In this document: positions 1-11,499 of the stretch, piece after piece
Numbering within the stretch: position 1 is the first letter of the stretch
Layout: every line of letters begins with the position of its first letter
Source: Bursaphelenchus xylophilus
Taxonomy: Eukaryota > Nematoda > Chromadorea > Rhabditida > Aphelenchoididae
Length of the DNA stretch: 64,000 nt
Direction: 5' to 3'
Assembly: GCA_904066235.2 (NCBI GenBank)
Contig: CAJFCV020000004.1
Location: 8,742,001-8,806,000 of the forward strand
Program-made: the position numbers and the translations under genes
The notes under the pieces: model-generated
The model's database searches: none
The model's input: only the letters and a program-made list of their open reading frames with translations
Told to the model about the DNA's origin: nothing

Positions 1-956
1 GTTCGTAGAGAAATGCGGCGTCGAAGCTCATCTCCAGGTCACACGCGATGGGATCGGTAAATAAAACATTTTTCGTCTCAAAATAATTATCGACCAGTCG
101 ATCCACCGTAAAATAATACTTCAACAAAGAGGCTGGCGTGTTGTTTCGAGAGAACGGTACCAAGTTCATTGCGCCTAAGGGCAAAAACGAGTTCTTTATC
201 ACCTGGAAAATGTAAATTTTATATGTGACTTCCAAAATTCTCGAAATTCTGCCGTAATTTACCGTTTTTCGAGCGGTAAGAAGGGTGTCGCAGTTCTTGA
301 AAGCTTCCTGTATGAGGTCTTTTTCATCATTGACTGGGGATGTTGATACGCTGGGAAGATCCACTTCGTCCGTTTTCTCCTCCATTGACTCGGATTTTTC
401 AAGTTTTACTGTCAGCGCTTTGCAAATCTTTCGTTTTGGCGCATCCACGTCGCAAGCACGATCACTGTGGACTACTGAAAAATTAATTTGATTATAAACA
501 CGCTTTTATTCGTGTCCCATTCTTGTGTTACAGCCCAAAAGATACTTACAAATCGGTTGTAGTCCTTGTTCAAGGCAGATCCGATATCGGCAGGCGCGGC
601 AGGAGTTGCGGGCTTCTAAAAATGGATCATTACCTCCAATTTTTATTCAGTTTTGTTTGAGTTGTTATGAGTATCGATCAAAAATTGAACTCACCTCCCT
701 TGATGTTGCATTCATTCTCGAACGCGCACACATATTGTCGGCGAAATCTGACGGAACGTCGAAAGAATCCCTTGCAACCGCTTCAAATTGGAGCGCTGAG
801 ATTAAATCAAGGCGTGAAGTGTGAACTCACCTGCAACAAGGTTTGCCGTAGTGCTTGGAGGCACTTGGATCATCGCAAACAACGCACTTCGAAGAGAAGC
901 TGATCCTGGGTTGCATTTTCAGACCAATGACATCAACCTCGACCGTTGGGAGATGT
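1..956 (-). CDS. nuclear hormone receptor, partial (DNA-binding domain and start of downstream region)
   Basis: Ligand-type transcription factor with a C4 zinc-finger DNA-binding domain, expected to act in the nucleus. Exons on the minus strand: 956-831 (first ATG 916), 780-695, 615-550, 474-263 and 202-1, the last cut by the window edge; the final intron is 60 bases. Spliced, the first finger reads CVVC...HYGKPCCSGC followed by KGFFRRS; the second reads CAFENEC...CRACRYRICLEQG. All eight zinc ligands are present and frame is kept over four junctions. An acidic hinge follows and then a region that should lead into the ligand-binding domain, which is outside the window. The start is uncertain: exon 956-831 begins at a TTTTCAG acceptor, so an upstream exon or trans-splicing is possible. 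The receptor subfamily cannot be named. Confidence 0.9.
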
Positions 957-3900
957 CTGAAAAGGATGACTTTTAAATATATAGTTACAAAATATTGGGA
1001 GTACGGTGGAGATGGTGTTTTCGCGGATGTTTGGTGTCAAAAAAGCGTTAAAACTTTATAAAAAAATGAAAATTGTATTAAGAATTCGTTTAGCACAAAA
1101 TAAAACGAATTAATGACTTTAGTTGAATGACGCGGAGACTGATAAAAAGTCATAATTGAAAACATTTTTTGGACAACAATTATATTAATCAATTAATTAC
1201 GTATTCATCCTAAGGGCCGCGCCCATATTTGGATTGCCTTTGGATGCCCTTTTTTTACTTTTACTCTTTCAACGGACTCTCCCCCCAGGTCCCTGCGTAT
1301 GTTAATCAAAATTCCACCTGTCATTTTACCGCTCCCAACGCTTTCCAAAATAACTGACCACTCTCTCGCAATCTAAACTATTTGTAGCCACGTTACATCA
1401 TAGTTACGGTCCCAATGGGTTGTCAATGATCACCCAAGGTTTCCCGAGCAAAGTCAAAAAGCGGAAACCCAATCACGACGGCGGAATACGATAGGATTTT
1501 GATGGATGCTGGCTAGAATTGCAATCCATCTTATGAGTCATCCAAACAACTTTGAAAAAGAAGGTGATTCCTGCGGTAAAAACGATTCCATGACGTCGGC
1601 GAATTGCCGGAGGAACTCCCGATCTTTTGCAGTGCGAAAGGTCAGAAAAAGCGATGATCAAAGAAGAGAGGGTACTGTAATGTCTGGGGAAGTCCTGGGA
1701 GAAGGGGAGAAGAAATACGTTTAAAATACAGTAAGAAAAAGAAACAATATTGCTGGAAATGAAGCGATAATTAATGTTTAAATTGAAGTTCTTTGTGCAA
1801 GCATCGTTTGCTGACAAAGTAAACGTTCTTTGCAGTAAGGCAAAAAAAATGATTTTCAAGGAAACGGAAAACGCTTTGGGTAGGTTACCGCACAGTATGA
1901 ACACACATAAAACAAAAAATTTAACATTTTTTTGAAAAAAAGTCTCCATTAGACCAATTTTATTATAACAACGAACTACTTTAACTACAGTGGATCCTCT
2001 CTACAACAATGAACCACAAAATTTGCCTGTTATAAAAAAAGTTTCGTTGTATGGAGTGGTCACTCTACGGACCTAAAAATTAGTTCATAATAGACAGGTT
2101 TCGTTGCACAGGAGCTTCGCTGCATTAATGTATTTTGCGCAACGATTTCACAGTAATATTTGGAAGTCTATTCAGCGATCAGTTTTTGCATTCATCATGG
2201 CTTCAGTAATGGAAACGTTCAAAGGTTAAGCAGGAGTGTCGTTGACACGTTACAATAAATGGGAAGTATCCTTACGATTGGACAACTGTGCTCCCCAAGG
2301 AAAATTTAAACGGAGTTTGACAAAAAAAATTTTGTGCTTTCAACGCGCAAAATTTTGAAAAAATTTCAGTGCCCCGCCTGGAAGACTTTTCGTGTTAAAA
2401 AAAGTTTCAAATTCTAAGACTCGCATCTCGAGCATCTGCCTAGTAATTTTTTGTGGCAACAACAAATCGGCTTTAACTACGATTACGGCAGCCCTAACTT
2501 TATGATACAAAAATTAAACAACAAGTTTTCGAAGCCCCTTGGAACGATCTGGGTCTTGTCTCTTCTCCCAATTTATAGCTTTATTTGCTTTCTTCATTTC
2601 AACGTCATCATGATTCGAATACAAAATTTGAACAATCGCCGCAAGGCAATCAAATCTGAGGGCGTTGAAAAATTCCGTCAAAGCATTGGAAGGTTGATTC
2701 TTTAATGTTTGCTCGTGTTCCGTGGCTATTAACGAAATTTGTCAAAAGTTTCCGGGCGTCGAAAAAAGGGGATGATCCGTTTGCTATGATGCAATTTGGA
2801 AGGTTGAATTATTTCGGTTACACGAACAACAACACATTTTTTAAAATTCCTCAAAATACGCCAGGTTTATTCGAAAAGGAGCGGTCTCGAGATAATCTCC
2901 GTAAAACATCTACCAATTCTTCGGAGCACACAAAAATTTCAGGGTTAAAAGAAGGGATTCCCTTATCGCTTTTAAACGAAAATTTGTTGAACGATCATGC
3001 TTTAGATTGTCAGTTAAATCGGAAGCTTTAAAAAGCAGTATTATTGTAAAACTTAAGTCTTGCCGTTAGAAACAGGCATGCCGTTTTTTGACAAAGTTCT
3101 CCAAGAAATATGCGAGATTTTCAGCACGCGCTTTTCTGAAGAAAATTTGATGCTATCTTGCTAGTTTATGCATAAAAAGTCAATCGAAAAAGATGACCTT
3201 TCCACAAAAACAGATCGAGCACGTCGATGTCTCACGTTCCTCCAAAATTCAAACAAAACAACCCGCAATTGCAAAATATTTGTCAGCCCCGAATTTCTCG
3301 CATGAAACTGTTCCCAATATTTTTTTGTCTCTCACAAAAACAGGGGAGAAAAATATGTTTTCGACGGCGCCCATTCAGAGAACGATTAAATAGTATTTAT
3401 TAATTATTAAAACTACAAATCCTTATCTAGCATAGCCGCATTTGTAGAAACGTCACTAAAAATGGAAGATGACTTTTTTTATGTAAAAATTATTTATGAA
3501 ATTGAAAAAACGATTCTGGGATTTCAGCAAAAATTGAAGAAGAAGTCGAACGGATTTTTTTTTTGAAAAGGTTGAGACTATTTTTGGGGTCGATTCGAGG
3601 CGAAATTCTGCGAACAAAGTGTGGGAAAAGTATTGGGAAATCGAAAGTTGTAAAGCAATCATTGGAAACCTTTACTGTACATTGTGGGATGACAATAACT
3701 TTGAAACAATTAATAAAAAACAAGTCCAGCATGACCTAAGATTTGCAATTTTTTTCGTGGACTTTATGAATCAGTGCTCTAATCAATCACTAAAAATTTT
3801 TAACTCAGGCCAGCCGAGATATATAAAACTATATTTTAGTTTCAAAACGATCGATCTTTTTTGCGAGAGAGTATGGAAGATGGTGAGAGACGGTCAGACA

Positions 3901-4092
3901 AAAAAAACATTTTTCTTTACACCTTGGCCAATTTCTGTGCCAAGTTTCATTGAAATCTATGTTTCGCAGTTCTAGTAATTCCTCTGTTAACTATAATAAA
4001 TTTCCATATTCATCGTATAAGATGTCCCTCAGGTCCTCAAATTTATAAAAACAACCGATGAAAACATATTCGAAGTATTATAAACCCAATAT
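957..4092. other. gene-free stretch with repeat fragments and short unsupported ORFs
   Basis: No recognisable gene. Two overlapping plus-strand ORFs (2451-2705, 84 aa, hydrophobic; 2705-3031, 108 aa, hydrophilic) and 3193-3393 have no family signature and no splice pattern joining them. TACAGTGGATCCTCTCTACA at 1986-2005 resembles the terminus of pogo/Tigger-type elements, so the ORFs could be remains of a transposon, but no matching right end was found. A diverged copy of the dispersed repeat lies near 3845-3975. Confidence 0.4.
3845..3975 (-). repeat. dispersed repeat family, diverged copy
   Basis: The minus strand reads as a degenerate version of the module 'tctgaccgctctccgc...ctctcttg...gatcgttgaa' seen in better copies near 5872-6165, 23205-23345 and 48180-48465. 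Weak match judged by eye. Confidence 0.3.
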
Positions 4093-4228
4093 CAGACTGT
4101 CGGGAAAATAATGGGCGCTACGTTGCATTAAAAATCGCATCCTCACCGAGAAAATTAATGGTGACTTGGAAAAACAAAAAATGTTTTTACTTCAGCGACA
4201 TTGCGCTCATTATTTTCCCGACAAACTG
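4093..4228. mobile_element. small inverted-repeat element (MITE), family A copy 1
   Basis: 136 bases bounded by inverted termini of about 26 bases: left CAGACTGTCGGGAAAATAAT, right (reverse complement) CAGTTTGTCGGGAAAATAAT, each continuing GxGCGC. No coding capacity. A second copy with the same CAGxxTGTCGGGAAAATAA ends is at 6600-6749. The interiors differ, as expected for non-autonomous elements mobilised through shared termini. No clear target duplication. Confidence 0.8.
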
Positions 4229-5871
4229 CTATCAATAGGAGCGGGTCGGCTCAATAAAATTTAATATCAAAACACTCGAACAAATAAACCCCGACCGGCA
4301 GAGCAGCAGCAGAAGGAGAGGGGCTCCCCCCGCTTCCAGCTTATGAAAAAGCGAGAAAACAGTCTCAAACTTTCCGTTTTCTCAACCAAACCCTTTGCGC
4401 TTTTCCAAAAAAAGTGCAAACCAAAAAAATGCAGTCATGTGACGACACTGTAAACGGGAAAAAAATTTATATGAAGTGAAGGTAAAAGGGCAGAGAGGGT
4501 TCCCCGTCCTTCCACAACGGAAAATTCGAGCTCCGTTGCGGGTCGCAAACAATTCGAAAACGTGGAAAGAAACGGTTTTGGGTCGAGAAAAAACTAAAGA
4601 GAGGCGAAAATGGAGCTTATCTTCGGGTTAATGACCAAGTGTTTGACGATCAGGTAAATAGAGTTCGCCCTCGAAATATGATGATCTCAGTAGAAATACA
4701 TGTCTATTCAGACCAGTAGAAACAAAAAAAAGCCATAAAAAAGCCTCCTTGTATTTTGCGGAGTCAAACTACAGGGACTACAGTATGCTACCGTAGCCTC
4801 CAGCCACATGTTTTTATCATATAAAATTAGACTTTAGACTCTGAACTGATACCCCAAACATAAATGGGTGGGTTTCCCAGAACTGTTGTAAACCCAATCG
4901 CATGCGGTTGAAAGTGATCTCGGCTACGCAACGGGGTCAGAAACCACCGTGCAATGTGTCAACAACACCCACACTCTTTTATTTGGATGAGTTTGGAAAA
5001 CACCGTTTTTGCTAAAGAGGGAAGTCCTTCAAGTGCACCGCTCACAAGGGAAGTCACATTTCTCGCAGACGGACTTTGGAACGAGACCTAGAAGGGTTCA
5101 AACATGGGGTTTCTGCGGTCGTGAAACTGAATTTCATATCTCTTTACGGAGCTCCTTGGTCGAGAAAATCGACCGAAAAGTTCGACCGAAATGAGCAGAT
5201 AGCCTCTTCAAAAGAAACAGCTTTTTTTAAAGTTGTATCCTAGAGGTCAATGTGCTCGTTTTTGCACCATAAAACATGCATCACGCATCTAACTTGCTCT
5301 GATTATTGTCATACTAGACTCAACATGAAAGCCCAACCGGACCGCAATCGAATACGACATCTATTGGGCACACTGTACCATAACGAAAACATGTAACGCC
5401 CAACAAAACATTGCGTGTTAGCATTCTCTTTGCAATATTTTGAATACAAATAAACAGAATTAAACTACATTTTCATTAAGTCTAAGTTTCATAGCATGCA
5501 ATTTGAATTGAAAATGTGACCTGTTTTCGAAAAAAACGTGTTTTCCAAACTGTCTGTAGACATCAAAAGAAAAGCTTCCGTGTTTGGCGTAGGACACACG
5601 GCAAAAGGAAACAAAAAAATGTCAAATGAAACAGTTGTAAACCTACAGCCAATCTCTACAAATGTCCCAAGATTTCATCACTCCGAAAGCCGTACAGACT
5701 CCATAGCAACGCGCAAGAAACAATCTCCAACGTGCGTTTCGGCACGTTCGGGAAAAGTGATGATGAACGTCAAACAAAGAGGCAACAAATCCGGTGTATC
5801 ATTGCAGAATAATGGAAAGGTCTAGACGTTAAAAAAACAAATAAAGAAATTGCAATTTGCTTGAAAGGTAC
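4229..5871. other. intergenic, no gene recognised
   Basis: Contains a G-rich block near 4290-4330 and ORF 5538-5825 (95 aa, basic, no known family). The sequence gggaagtccttcaagtgc at 5019-5036 resembles the conserved terminus of the dispersed repeat family. No splice-compatible gene model seen. Confidence 0.4.
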
Positions 5872-6165
5872 GGGAAGTACTCCAAGTGCGACGCTCAGAT
5901 TTCCTTTAAATTTTGCACACACGTCGGGTATGGACTAAAGATCATTTTCTGCAGGTTTTAGCCCGCGCTTTGCGGGCGCCGCCGAGATATCGAACGATTT
6001 TTGCCGCCGACAGCGCACGCTAATCATGGAGAGCGGTCAGAGAAAAAACACCTTTTTGGCCATAACTTTGGCAGTTTCGTGCGGAAAATTTTGATTTTTT
6101 GTAGAAACATTATCCTTTACGGTAGAAATAGGCATGAAACTTTTCATGCCGAAATTCGGCAAAAA
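5872..6165 (-). repeat. dispersed repeat family, good copy (minus orientation), left end of foldback
   Basis: Read on the minus strand it runs from 'ggccaaaaaggtgttttttc' through 'tctgaccgctctcc', 'atcgttcgatatctcggcgg' and 'gcaaagcgcgggct' to the tail 'atctgagcgtcgcacttgg' and 'agtacttccc'. The same order of blocks recurs in both orientations at about ten places, for example 19085-19410, 23040-23345 and 48130-48465. No protein is encoded. Confidence 0.6.
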
Positions 6166-6436
6166 GTCTTAAATTTTCGCCGACTTTCGATCTAAAAATC
6201 TCGGTTGTTTCTGCAAAGCGCGAGCTAGGATTCTCGCATATATCTTACGAGGGAATGGTCTGAACTTCCCCCAGCGTTTGGGAAAATGACTAGTACAGGT
6301 GGATAGAGCAGGTCAACTTTGGTAAAAAGAGCCATTTTCCAGCTGCGAAATAAGCCTAGCCGATGAGAAAAATCGACCGAAAGTTCCACAAAAATTTCTC
6401 TTTCTCTTCCCTCCGAAAAGAAGAGCGGTGTCCAGT

Positions 6437-6520
6437 GGTTCGGTTAGCCGAGTGGATAAAGCATCCGCTCGATATTCTTTTGGGGGTTGGTTCGATTCCG
6501 GGGTCTCCCGAAGGACCCGT
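6437..6520 (+). other. tRNA-like (Pol III box) segment in left foldback arm
   Basis: TAGCCGAGTGG (6445-6455) fits the tRNA A box and GGTTCGATTCC (6489-6499) fits the B box, with normal spacing. The acceptor, anticodon and T stems do not pair convincingly, so this is a tRNA-derived or SINE-like sequence, not a working tRNA. Confidence 0.55.
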
Positions 6521-6599
6521 GATCACGCGTGATAAGGCTTTGATGGGCAAGATGAAGCTCCAAAAAATATTTTGCCATTTTTATACGTTTTATAGGTAT

Positions 6600-6749
6600 C
6601 AGCCTGTCGGGAAAATAATGGTGGATCGTCGCATCAAAGTGTCTCGCCTCACCGCTCTCGCGCACCAAATCTCCAGCTGGCCGCCGTCGCAATGCGATGA
6701 TGGGCGAATCGGAGGCGCGACGATCCGCCGTTATTTTCCCGACAGGCTG
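6600..6749. mobile_element. small inverted-repeat element (MITE), family A copy 2
   Basis: 150 bases with inverted termini of about 29 bases: left CAGCCTGTCGGGAAAATAAT followed by GGTGGATCG, right (reverse complement) CAGCCTGTCGGGAAAATAAC followed by GGCGGATCG. It sits exactly where the two arms of the surrounding foldback stop matching, so it inserted at the inner edge of the left arm after the foldback formed. Same family as 4093-4228. Confidence 0.85.
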
Positions 6750-6999
6750 ACATATAAAAATTTTTAAACAATAACAAAGTGGGGTACAGACCGTATCAAA
6801 AAGATAGGATTTTTTGATAACCTTTTCTCTCACCAAACGAGTATAACTTCGACGTTTTATCGCTTTGAAGGTTCGGAAGCACCCAAAAAATGCATTTTTT
6901 TGACGATTATTGTTTTGGTATAAAAACGTATAAAAATGGCAAAATATTTTTTTTTTTTGGAGTTTCATCTTGCCCATCAAAGCCTTATCACGGGTCCTT

Positions 7000-7074
7000 C
7001 GGGAGACCCCGGAATCGAACCAACCCCCAAAAGAATATCGAGCGGATGCTTTATCCACTCGGCTAACCGAACCA
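7000..7074 (-). other. tRNA-like (Pol III box) segment in right foldback arm
   Basis: Mirror copy of 6437-6520: B box complement at 7011-7021 and A box complement at 7055-7065, oriented on the minus strand. The two potential promoters therefore converge on the spacer. Confidence 0.55.
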
Positions 7075-7333
7075 CTGGACACCGCTCTTCTTTTCGGAGG
7101 GAAGAGAAAGAGAAATTTTTGTGGAACTTTCGGTCGATTTTTCTCGTCGGCTAGGCTTATTTCGCAGCTGGAAAATGGCTCTTTTTACCAAAGTTGACCT
7201 GCTCTATCCACCTGTACTAGTCATTTTCCCAAACGCTGGGGGAAGTTCGGACCATTCCCTCGTTAGAAAAAATTATTCTAAATTTTTGCCAAGTTTCATC
7301 AAAATCTGAGCGTCGCACTTGGAGTACTTCCCC

Positions 7334-8636
7334 TGTGAGCAAAATTCAGAGACAATGTGTTTTTCGGGCATCGAGCAACCATGTCAGAGCTTTCCTAAAT
7401 TTTTTTTCAAGCTTCTTTAAACATAAGCATACAGTGCATTCCGTATTTTACGATGCCATCTACTGGAGCCTCTGTACAAACACCTGCGTACAACAAAACG
7501 TATCTATAACGAGCCATGTCAGAGGCCCAGGGGGATGTTTCACGTACAAAAGGGGAACTAACTGGAGTTACCGGCATCACGCGAAAGCGGAGAGAGCGTG
7601 AGAAAAAGAGAGAAGGGCTAATTTTAGATCAAAAACCCCTAGGAAATAAAGTAACTTGTAATAATATGCAATTACTTATCAAAAAAAAATTCTAAATTTA
7701 GAGCAGGAACATAACCGAGAATTCCCCGTTAATTCCAATATTGAGATTTCTTACGGATTATATTTACGTGCTCTTTCAAAATTTTGTACTTTGACCGTAC
7801 TTAACGCAAAGAATTTTCGTTAATCGTAGGCCAATTAATTTTTTGAACTTGTGAAATAATTTTTCGTCCGTCTAAATACGTTTCTCTTTGGGAATTTGGG
7901 ATAATCCGCGGAATGGTATTATCAAAATTGAACCTTGGAACTTTAGGGTACGTGCCAAAAAATAAGAGAAAAAAATTTGTTTTCAAGAATGTAAAAAACG
8001 GAGTAGTAGATCGCAAAGAGAGGAAATTATGCGTTTTAAAAAACTTGCACTTTTATTTAACTCATTTACAGTTAAAAAAAACCAAGAACACCTTGCACTC
8101 CAAGGGTAAGATCAAGGCCGTTTGATGACGTGATGAAAGCAGAAAGGTTCAACGTAAATTTTTTTTTGACAAGGCCGAGAACAACCAGTCGTAACCTCAG
8201 TCAAAAGGGTGTTAAAATCCGTATGAAAAAGAGATCTAACAGGGGAGGTGATCGAAGTGCGAATCTCAAATTTTAATTAAGCCTTGATCTCCAAAATTCT
8301 GTGGCTCTCCCTCCCCTCTTATGCAACGTGGTTGAACCCCTTTCGCTCCATGATTTACATCATAACTTTATTAAACAAAAAATCAAAGTCACATGACTAA
8401 CATAACAATTTTATTAAGTGTTGATTAAAGCACTGGCAAGAAAGATATGACAGGAATATTAAGTGATATGCTGAGAAGGGCTTGATTTTGCAGGGCATCA
8501 GAATTTTTGATTTCAAGCTAAAGGCGGTCAAAATCTCCAAAAAATCATACAAATTTCGAACTCGATCATTAATTTTAGTGTTTAAAACGGTGGTTTTCAT
8601 GAACCCTAGTGTCAAATTTAAATTTTAGGAAAAAAT
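7334..8636. other. intergenic, no gene recognised
   Basis: AT-rich. The short ORFs here (7335-7601, 7801-8016, 7913-8125) show no family or splice pattern. Near 8240-8280 a gggaggtgatcgaagtgcga block resembles the dispersed-repeat terminus. Confidence 0.4.
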
Positions 8637-8675
8637 GTCAAAAAGTATCAAAAAGTATCATGGATACCTTTTGAC
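8637..8675. repeat. AAAGTATC hairpin repeat, copy 1
   Basis: Near-perfect palindrome of the form TCAAAAAGTATC...ATGGATACC TTTTGA, centred on ATCATGGAT. It lies about 105 bases past the innexin stop codon. Copies 2 and 3 are in innexin introns. Confidence 0.75.
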
Positions 8676-8780
8676 ATATTGCAATTATTTTTTTCAAAAT
8701 TGCTAAAATTTCTTGAAGTTCTTGATGCTTGATGACAAAAAATGCTTTTTAAATCTTCAAATTATCATATTCTTTCCTTT

Positions 8781-11499
8781 CTAAGCCTGCGATTGTGAAT
8801 CCGGGACATTGCTTCTGGTCAAAGTCTTCTCATCATCCTGCCGAGGTCCCCTATTATTGGCCAAGTACTGTTGGAAGTCGTCTAACAACTTCTGATTCTC
8901 AGCAAACGCCTTCAAAACGTTGGCTGGCGGACTCGTGGCGCCATCGGCCGGCTGAGTGGATGGCTGCACCGAAGGCGGGCCGGAATTGCGGCTCACCGGC
9001 ATTGGTGGGGGATAAATGCGATTGTCAGTGTAGTGGAGGCCCGGTTCGAGCTTAGCGCGGTTAAAGTCCAAAGCCAGAGGGGTCTCCGCGTAATAGTCGT
9101 CGTTTGGCCGTGGCTTCCGACGTTGTCGTACGTAGTTGGCACGATTCTCGTATTCGGATTGGTCTTCCATGGCTGAAATTTGAAGTTTAGACAAGTTGGC
9201 AGCAATTGCTGTAACGTAAGCACAGTGGATCGTCAAGAAATTGCAATTGAACAAAATTGTTTTCGTTACAAAAACGTTTTGTTGATAAGGTGTTTATTTT
9301 GGTCTATATGGGACCCTTGAGACGACTGAAGATGCGTGTCAAAAGCAGGTTTTGTTCTACGGAGTTGTTTATATCGAAGTTAATATTTGAACTTTACTGT
9401 GAACAATAAGTTTCTGGTTTCCATTTGAAAGAAGTTCCAGTAAAATATCTCAAAACCCAAACCCTACCCAGACTCATAAAGCTTGGCGGCGGTGGATCGA
9501 AGTTGCTTCTGATCTTCTCCTCAATCCCCAAATAACTCTTATAAACATCGACCAACAATTCCGTGCCGAAGATGACTCCGGCTTGGAAGACCAACGTTCT
9601 GATGACGAACACTCCATCCAGCCTCAGGTAGTCCCTGACGAATCGATGAACCAGCCTCGAATGTTCGTAGGTATCGCTGGGCAACTCGCTCATTTCCAGG
9701 TGCTTGAAGATGAATTGGCGATTCACACAGGGCATGACGAAAGTCCACAGCCAGAACATGAAGGATGCAAAGGTAAAAAGGAACAGGAAGAGGTACCAGA
9801 ACCAAAGGAAGACAAAAACTTTTTCGTTGAGCAAGTTGATGAGGAGAACGCATTGAACGGTGTGCTCTTGGATGTTACCCATTACACGGACCTGAAATTA
9901 GAAGCGGTTCTACGGTGTATTGTTGGCTTGAGAGGGTAAAGTTTAACCTTAAAGATGATTTAGGGATCTATAAAGGAACTGGGCGTGCATAAAAATAGTA
10001 TTTGACTAAAAATGAGGTCAAAATTTCGCTCTGTAAGCAAAAAAGTCAAAATAACTCAAAAAGTATCATGGATACTTTTTGATACTTTTTGATCATTTCT
10101 TCCAGAATTGTCAGAAAACCCCCGCATATTGCTTGCAACGGCTCAAAATTGGTTTTTTTAACTTACTTGACGCCCAAATTTACAAAAAAAACCCTTAAAA
10201 AGCCTTCATTCAGAAAAAGCTTTTGTAAAATACGCCACTGGTGCCTTATCCTTTTTACCTTGAAGTCACAAAGAGTTGATCTCGGGAAAAGCCCACTCTT
10301 ATCCCAATTCCGGCCATTCAACACATCCATGACGGCATCGATCCCATAAAATTGATATCTGTTCGTCTCGAGGAACCTAAACTAATGTCATCATTAGCCA
10401 AGGAATAAAAACATCAAATAATCCCAAAAACCGCTTACATATTCATAGCATACAGCTGAATAAAAACATTGGCCAAGTCGAGGAATCTTGTGAGCAAAAA
10501 CATCAGAGTGACGTAACAAGTTGAATAGGGTAAATTGAATAGGCAGAAGACCCGATGCGGTTGAATGTGGCGTTTGAGTAGGCGACGGTGGAAGTGCAAA
10601 GCGCCTTGAAGATGAGTGGATAACGCCTTGATATTGTTGGCTTTGATCTCGGGCTTCACATTATTGTCGTCCAAAGCCATGTTCAGAATCTCATTGACTT
10701 TTAGGCCTGGAAAATAGGTAAATTACGCTATGTGAAGTGTCAAGGTACAAATAAAATGACAATTTTTTAATTCAGCCCAAAAAAAGCAAAAAAGTATCAA
10801 AACGTATCATGGATACTTTTTGATACTTTTTGACGCTTTCCTAAAAAATTGTTGAAAAAGAGTCTATATACGGCTTGCAACCACTCAAAAATTTTTTTAC
10901 ATGCCTTTCATTTGGATCTACAGCAAAAAATCAAAAAATCCAGGTTTGTCTACCTACCCGACTGATCCGACACATATTTCCAGATCATTGAAGGGATCCT
11001 GAAACAAGCAGCTTGGAGGATCAAGAAGAATGGGACCCATTGATAATAACTGATCTGCCTTTCTTCTCTGTCCATTCTTGGCATGGCATCGACGATCTCG
11101 TCAATGGGGACATGATAAGTATCTTGAGCGAAGCAGAACATCTCCGTGTACTCTTCCCAGGGCTCGGTGAAGACGTCCGGTGTGAGACATTCGATTGGAC
11201 TGCCGCCAAATTGCTGAAAAAGACATGGCAAAGCTAATAGAAATAGCTACCTTTTTGTGCGAAAAAAATAAGCAAAAATCTTGGTTGTTTCTGCAAAACG
11301 CGACCTAGGAATTTTTCGTATATTTTATATAAACAAAGTTGCAATTTGGACAAAAACCTCTCCTCACCTTGAACGAAATCAACACCGCGAACGCGATCAA
11401 AATGTTGACGGTGACGACGCTGTGCATTCGCTCCACAAAGTCGCGCTCATTCTGGCCCGCGACATAGCGCAGCATCGACACGAACGAGGAGATGGACAT
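8781..11499 (-). CDS. innexin gap-junction protein
   Basis: Subunit of invertebrate gap junctions in the plasma membrane; oligomers form cell-to-cell channels. Six exons: 11499-11368, 11213-10958, 10706-10439, 10376-10259, 9891-9468 and 9172-8781. They total 1590 bases, 529 aa, with frame kept at every junction. TM1 is about residues 26-44. The family signature YYQW is at 100-103, ahead of TM2. The first extracellular loop has cysteines at 53 and 71. Exon 4 carries the conserved 'SGLFPRSTLCDF'. Exon 5 has TM3/TM4 with the family motif 'HTVQCVLLINLLNEK'. The C-terminal tail is cytosolic, proline-rich and longer than in short innexins, which recalls UNC-7/UNC-9 types, but I do not assign an orthologue. 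The start is in a strong GCCACCATG context, 15 bases after a TTGACAG acceptor that suggests trans-splicing or a 5' UTR intron. Confidence 0.95.
10055..10093. repeat. AAAGTATC hairpin repeat, copy 2
   Basis: Inside the innexin intron 9892-10258. Palindrome around ATCATGGAT with flanking (GATACTTTTT) units. About 55 bases of downstream sequence ('gcttgcaacggctcaaaa') are shared with copy 3, so the repeat unit is longer than the hairpin. Confidence 0.75.
10788..10834. repeat. AAAGTATC hairpin repeat, copy 3
   Basis: Inside the innexin intron 10707-10957. Same palindrome with one change (aacgtatc), then the shared flank ending 'gcttgcaaccactcaaaaa'. It can form a stem of about 20 base pairs in the pre-mRNA. 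Confidence 0.75.

Larger units (their letters stand above)
5872..7333. repeat. 1.46 kb foldback (long inverted repeat) element
   Basis: The outer ends GGGAAGTACTCCAAGTGCGA (5872-5891) and its reverse complement (7313-7333) are inverted. A longer inverted pair lies inside, about 6243-6599 and 6912-7270, nearly identical over some 350 bases. Each arm carries a tRNA-like A box and B box. The left side holds an extra 0.35 kb (dispersed repeat, 5880-6240), and the spacer is interrupted by a family A MITE at 6600-6749. ORFs in this interval are frames through repeat DNA and are not genes. Confidence 0.8.

Noticed and set aside
6437..6520. Functional tRNA gene suggested by A and B boxes
   Set aside because: Acceptor, anticodon and T stems do not pair and no proper anticodon loop can be drawn; it lies in a repeat arm and is kept only as tRNA-like.
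6444..7082. 212-codon minus-strand ORF
   Set aside because: Runs through both foldback arms and a MITE; not a gene.
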